Assembly (NCBI GenBank): GCA_037957365.1
Contig: JARHVA010003525.1
Coordinates: 1,017,001 to 1,081,000, forward strand
Direction: 5' to 3'
Length of the DNA stretch: 64,000 nt
Source: Torreya grandis
Lineage: Eukaryota; Streptophyta; Pinopsida; Cupressales; Taxaceae
Below the pieces are notes generated by a model. The model saw nothing but the letters and a program-made list of their open reading frames with translations, had not been told where the DNA came from and did no database searches. A program made the translations under genes and the position numbers. Positions 58,860 to 64,000 of the stretch are shown here, piece after piece. Positions within the stretch are counted from its first letter, which is position 1. Every line of letters starts with the position of its first letter.

Positions 58860-60880
58860 ACCTAATGACTCCAAATGTCTATGGTTTGAAAAAGCCAACC
58901 CCTTAAATACATGCCAAGAAGTACAATATCAGCTACAAGGGTATCAAATTCCATTTTAGTGAGCTTCCAATGCCCTCAAGAAGAATGAGAGTAAGATCAT
59001 CTATATCCCCTATCAAAAGGTACAATGTAAGCCACTCACCTCATAGAGCATAGTCTATACCTCCATTTGGAAGATTCTATTATAGGCAAAGCCTATTTCC
59101 TATTTCATTCACAATGTTGGCAAGGAATTAAGATTTTGTAACCTTTAATGGGGGGAGACCTCTTAACCTTTAGTAATATGATGACATCCATACTACCTAT
59201 TTGAAGAGTATATCATACTTTATAGGAAAAAACTCTACCACTCCTATAGATAACATTATTGATATTGAAAACCTTTGTATAGTTCATCACATTACATAAA
59301 AAAATGTAGCCACGAGACTGCTATCCACATCTTTGAAAGGCATAGCCCTATAATGGTATAGAGGTTTAACTCCTACCTCAATAAATAATTGGGATGAGTT
59401 TGATGAGTGACTATGTAAACATTTTGAGGATATAAGTGACCATGTATCACTTGTGGAATTACTTACCTCAACCAAAATAACACCCTAAAAATCTATGGTT
59501 GATTTCAAATATATATTCCAAAAGACTTGGGATAGGATCCCTATCATCATTAAGCTCACACCCAATTATTCTTTCCTTTACTATTTGATAACATTAAATT
59601 CAAACATTGTAGTTATGATACAATCTATATGTGGGACAACTCTGCCTATGGCTTATGAAATAACTATAAGAGCAAAAAATTGCTTGATACAAGTAGAGAA
59701 ACTCATGCCAAGGCCACTCATGCCACTTTTTCCTAAAGTTCATTTAGCCCCACCTACCATTACTCCATTTCCCACCCCAAACAACCAATCCTAACCTAAT
59801 GATGGCCAAGTGGATAAGTATGCAAGGATTGAGAGCTTGTTGAAGGCACAAAACAATAAGCTAGTAGCTCTAGAGAGACAAGAATAGAATTCATATAGGC
59901 CATACTCATACCAAGGTCCCTTCCAAACCCAAAACCCTACTCAATCTTACAATAGACCCCCTTATCCATAAAACCAACAAGCCCAAGGCTAGCTTACTCA
60001 AGGTAGACCTCATAATAGCTACAACAATGTAACTGCAAGTAGCTCTAGAGCCTTGGTCCTTGAATAAAATAATCTTGCATAAAAAGGTCAATGTAAGTTA
60101 GGGGAACATTCTAATGAGATGGTAATGGTTAAAAGTGGGGAGATGTACCAAGACCTTGGTTGGTAGTAGGCTCCTTCATTCTTAGGTTATGACACCATGA
60201 TTCCTCCACCACAAGGCCCTATAATGAACCAATGCAATGTGCCTACCATGACATCATCAAAAGCTCAAATTCAACATCAAGGAAGCATGGGTAATGCTCT
60301 AGATGACACCATGTGCATAAAATTTCAAGAAAGATAGCATGTATTTGAACATGTAATGTTAAATATGGGGCAAACTACACAAAGACCAGATGGATTAGTT
60401 GTAGCCCATACAAAGGCTAAGAGAAGAATGTTAGATGATAATTTGAAGTAGTTTAAGGATCCTTTATCATCTCCATAAGCTAGTCAACAACCTACCATTT
60501 CAAATACAAATTTTAAAAATCTTGCAACCCAAAAAGTACCCCAACACCAAAAACAATAAAAAAAGTCTCCTTTTGTTCCCCATGTCACTCAAGTGTTAAG
60601 TGATGCTTCTATTTCCAAGGTATAACCCAAAGGTACTAGTTTTCCTTTTAATATTGTAGATCATATGAAAAAGGATAATGTCACTAAGTCTATGTATCAT
60701 ATTCTATCCATTTTAAGATAGAGAGAGATTCTTCTACAATAACTCTCCAAGCCTTCTCATATGAATGAGACAACTAAAAAATTGAACATTGGTTTTCACA
60801 AATAATATTCACCCTAGTCCTAGTCAAGTTTCTACTCAAGTTCCTAATCAAATTTAGGTTCATAATATTATTCATTATCC
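58860..60880 (+). pseudogene. gag of element 3
   Basis: The capsid blocks match elements 1 and 2: a degraded WYRGL-type block near 59,345, CKHFEDISDHVSLVELL, QKTWDRIPIIIKLTPNYSFL and LNSNIVVMIQSICGTTLPMA (best open piece 59,495-59,794). A Gln/Asn/Pro-rich tail follows (NSYRPYSYQGPFQTQNPTQS at about 59,890), broken by TAA and TAG stops at probable Gln codons. The N-terminal part near 58,860-59,300 is poorly preserved. No zinc knuckle was seen. Confidence 0.7.
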
Positions 60881-60929
60881 CAAGGTTGTCAAGCCCCTTT
60901 ATTCTATTTGTCAACCATCATAAGAGACT

Positions 60930-61400
60930 GTTTAGAGCATAATTATATGATAGATTTAGGTGCTTCAACCTTGATTATGCCTAAATCCATAATAGATAAG
61001 TTGGGCTTAAATATATACCCAATGAGAAAGGTTTCCTCCAATTGGATGGTTTTCCTACTAAAATTATAGGCATAGTGAAAGATATTAAGATCACATTGGT
61101 AGCTTGCCCAAATTGTGTCATCACTCAAGATGTAATGGTTGTAGACCTACCCCCATATTTTTACCTATGCATATCTAGGGGATTTACTAAAAATATTAGG
61201 GGATATTTATCTTCTAACTGGTCATACATGGTTTTTAGGACTAGATATGGGACTAAAGCCATTATTAGGTTTGAACCCATCTGTAGGTTCCATCTAGAGC
61301 CTTATATGCCTAACCTTGCAAATGTCAACTACACCATATTTGAGGAATATGAATGGGAAAATGATAACCATATATTTGATACCTTTATAAATCTTGAAGA
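60930..61400 (+). pseudogene. aspartic protease of element 3
   Basis: MIDLGASTLIMPKSIIDKLG starts near 60,947. The active-site triad reads D-L-G instead of D-S-G (Asp at 60,953-60,955). Further blocks, KITLVACPNCV and VVDLPPYFYLCISRGF, lie in the 157-codon open frame 61,042-61,515, reached after a frame change. The order is the same as in element 2. Confidence 0.72.
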
Positions 61401-61479
61401 ATTAGAATTAGGAGTGTATCGTATGCATGAGGAGGTTACTACTATACCATACTTGACTAACACCAATCAAGAAGAAGAT

Positions 61480-61880
61480 GGTCTATGGACCTTTTTATTT
61501 GATGGCTCAAGGTAAAAAAATGGTAGTAGAGCTAGGGTCATGTTGGTTCCACCCTCAGGATAAAATTAATATTTAGCTACAAGATTCCAATTTAGTTGTA
61601 CATAAAACATGGCTAAATATGAATCTCTTTTACATGTTTTGAAAGAGGCAATAAGAAGAGGTGTTAAGCTTTTTCAAGTCAAAGGTGACAATGAGATTAT
61701 TGTGAGGTAAGTGAGAGGCATAGCTATAGTCAAGAACCATCATTTTAAAGGCTACAATCATCGTGTATGGGATCTCATAGATGACTTTTTGGCATTTAAT
61801 AGACAATCCATACCAAGAGAGTCAAATCAACAAGCAGATAGGCTTGCAACCATTAGAGCTTAGTATGATTTTTTATATGG
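61480..61880 (+). pseudogene. plant-type RNase H (aRNH) of element 3, upstream of reverse transcriptase
   Basis: It begins LFDGSR (Asp 61,501-61,503). The second block reads NMAKYESLLHVL, so the catalytic Glu is Lys (G-to-A). VKGDNEIIV keeps the third Asp, and NQQADRLATI keeps the fourth. HRVWDLIDDFLAFNRQSI matches the spacer block of element 2. The first Asp is 1,301 bases before YLDD. The place, between protease and polymerase, is the same as in elements 1 and 2. Confidence 0.8.
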
Positions 61881-62049
61881 AGTCAAAGGAAACCAAAGCC
61901 AAGGTAAGGTCAAGATCATATGCATGCTAGTTGTACTTAACAATGAGGTGAGTTGGTAAGTGTTTAAAAATGATAATCAAATTATATGTTTTCTAATGTA
62001 GGAGGTATAATTCTACCATAAAAATTAAAGTAAGTTCCAACACTAGTAT

Positions 62050-63030
62050 GATGATCATATAGTAGGGTTGAGGTCTAATAAGATACCTAAAGGGATTATG
62101 ACATTATAAAACATATTCAATGAATATTTACAAGTAATAAAAGGGAAAGCATACATCTCAGATAAGGAAGAACACTAAGAAGATAGAGATATTTAAAGAT
62201 AAATTGTTAAATCTAGGAAAGGTCAATACAATAGAGGTGAACTAAATTTATTGCTTTGTACCAATAATTTTTTGATGTATTTGAATGGGAGTTTGACCCT
62301 AAACTTTCACAACACTCCATTGGATTAGAAAGTAATGCCAAGCCAGTCTGGCAAAAATAAAGACCTGTTAATCCAAGAGTGGAGGACCTCATGAGAAGAT
62401 AACTCTTGAAATTGATTGAATCAAAGATAATATTTTTAATTAAGCATTCCTCATGGTTGGCAAACCATATACAAGTAAGGGAAAAGAATTTATATATTAA
62501 TTTATGTGTTGACTTTAGGTACCTCAATAAGGTGTCCCTAAAGGACCATTACCCACTGCCCTCTATGGATCAAATTTTGTAAAAGGTGGTAGGTTCTCAA
62601 AGGTTGTCATTTCTTGATGGCTATTCTGGCTATAATCAGATCATGGTCAAATAATAAGATAGGTGTAAGACTACCTTAAATACAAAATGGGGCACTTATG
62701 GATATTTTAAAATTACTTTTGGACTCTCCAATTCTAGAACCACCTTTCAAAGAGAAATATATGTTACTTTTTATGGTCTTTTAAATGACATGGTTTGAGT
62801 TTATCTTGATGATATAATAGTATTTTCAAAGAATATTAATGATCATCTAACACAATTGAGATATGTTTTTGATAGATGTATATAATTTTGAGTTTCTTTG
62901 AATCTAAAGTATTGCATTTTTTTTAGTGCATGAAGGAAGACTTCTCAGGAATGTGGTGTCCAAAGTTGGTCTTTCCATTGATCTAAAGAGGATAGAATAA
63001 ATATTTACTCTATCATTGCCTAAATTTAAT
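62050..63030 (+). pseudogene. reverse transcriptase of element 3
   Basis: The leader includes VGLRSNKIPKGIMTL (about 62,065), identical in type to element 2. The polymerase shows LCVDFRYLNKVSLKDHYPLP, FLDGYSGYNQIMVK, NTKWGTYGYFKITFGLSNS and VYLDDIIVFSKN, with YLDD at 62,802-62,813. SLNLKYC and IDLKRIE-like blocks follow. The catalytic Asp pair is intact; stops and small indels disable it. Confidence 0.82.
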
Positions 63031-63084
63031 AAATTATAATAGAGCTTCTTATCCAAGATTAATTTCATTAGCAGGTTCATTCTA

Positions 63085-63640
63085 GTCTTTGTAGAGTTGG
63101 TCAAGCCCCTCACCCATATGTTGAGAAAAGGCAAAGAATTTACATGGACAAGAGAAGGTAAGAGAAGATTTGAGGCTATCAAGGAGGCCATATATCATGC
63201 TCCCACAATCCTTAATCTCAATTTTAATAAGGATTTATATTTGTATGACTTTTCTACATTAGATGCATTTTCAACCATGCTCATGCAACACAATAATGAA
63301 GGCTTAGATTAACCTATTACTTTATTTATTTAGGCCTTAGAAGGTTATGAGGAAAGAGATAGATTTTTAGAAAAACCTGTACTTATTTTTATACTAAGTT
63401 TGAATAAATTAAAACATTTAGTTTCAAATAATAAGATTATACTAATGGTAGCTCATCTAAGTGTGAAGGATTTTATCCTTAATAAATACTTAATTGAGAA
63501 GAGAGATGGATGGGTCACCAAGTACATGGAGTATGACATTGAGGCCAAGGCCACAATGATATTACAAGGTAAATGATTATGTGAGAACCATGCATTAGAA
63601 TTAAAAAAATATAAATATCAAGTGTTGGTAGTCCATGATA
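63085..63640 (+). pseudogene. gypsy RNase H of element 3
   Basis: The piece 63,097-63,312 is open: LTHMLRKGKEFTWTREGKRR, FEAIKEAIYHAPTILNLNF and LYLYDFSTLDAFSTMLMQHN. Then come ILMVAHLSVKDFILNKYLIE and WVTKYMEYDIEAKATMILQG, matching the end of this domain in element 2. Confidence 0.78.
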
Positions 63641-63829
63641 GCCAATAGGCAGCTACAAACAACACACCTTTTAGCAGGACACATGACATAACCAATTTTA
63701 TTGAGTCAGGTCAATGCCTTATGGGGATAAATAGATATAAAATAAGGCACTTTAGATTGAAAAGTATACCTTATGTCTTGATAGATGGAGTGATTTTCAA
63801 GAGAGACATATGAGGCATGCTTTTGAGGA

Positions 63830-64000
63830 GTGTGGAATCATGTCAGATAAATAAGTTACTTGAGCAGTTCCATGATGGTTCAACTAGTGAGCACTTTGAT
63901 TCCAAGACCACAACCTCCAAAATCATTAGAACTAGGTAACTTTAGCTCACAATATTTAGAGAGGCTCATTCCTAGGTAAATAAATGCCCAAAATGTGTAA
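63830..64000 (+). pseudogene. start of integrase of element 3 (cut by window end)
   Basis: The HHCC zinc-binding part is visible: LLEQFHDGSTSEHFDSKTTT, then CPKCV at about 63,985-63,999, which gives the CxxC half that element 2 has lost. The catalytic core lies beyond the window. Confidence 0.7.

Larger units (their letters stand above)
54132..64000 (+). mobile_element. element 3: Ty3/gypsy retrotransposon with relocated aRNH, cut by the window end
   Basis: The 5' LTR starts TGTTGGCCAAATGTGGCCC, like element 2. Primer-binding site, gag, protease, plant-type RNase H, reverse transcriptase, gypsy RNase H and the start of integrase follow. The integrase and 3' LTR lie beyond the window. The LTR is interrupted by a LINE-derived insertion. 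Element 3 is a relative of element 2, not a recent copy. Confidence 0.82.

Noticed and set aside
1..64000. tRNA, rRNA, CRISPR arrays, bacterial operons
   Set aside because: No cloverleaf, rRNA core sequence or regularly spaced identical repeats were seen.

Overview
The window is plant nuclear DNA, most likely from a gymnosperm or another very large, repeat-rich plant genome. That identification is an inference. It rests on 64 kb of AT-rich sequence with no recognisable host gene, RNA gene or CRISPR array, in which nearly all interpretable sequence is old, nested, decayed LTR retrotransposon. Premature stops in the polyproteins fall mostly at CAG, CAA, CGA or TGG codons, the mark expected from long-term decay of methylated cytosines.

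Layout. 1-2,996 is unassigned sequence with two palindromic patches. 2,997-5,990 is a heavily broken, unrecognised ORF with a proline-rich linker. About 6,390-18,547 is element 1 (plus strand, Ty3/gypsy). A complete 6.1-kb LTR element, N (8,782-14,930), sits inside its gag with a perfect 5-bp target duplication; N carries gag and protease but no reverse transcriptase or integrase. 18,622-35,933 is element M (minus strand, 17.3 kb), a Tat-type gypsy element with LTRs, primer-binding site, polypurine tract, a full polyprotein and an antisense ORF near its 3' end. 37,123-49,003 is element 2 (plus strand, 2.7-kb LTRs, full polyprotein). 49,009-54,131 is unassigned. From 54,132 to beyond the window end is element 3, a relative of element 2. 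Its 5' LTR contains a 41-bp minisatellite and is split by a LINE-derived insertion (56,192-57,984, minus strand) with a perfect 17-bp target duplication.

The main point is domain order. In elements 1, 2 and 3 a second, plant-type RNase H (aRNH) lies between protease and reverse transcriptase, about 1.3 kb upstream of the YLDD motif in all three. In element M the corresponding domain lies after the gypsy RNase H and before integrase, the usual Tat/Ogre order. Two architectures therefore sit side by side. No element looks able to move by itself: every polyprotein has several stops and frameshifts, and several catalytic residues are changed.
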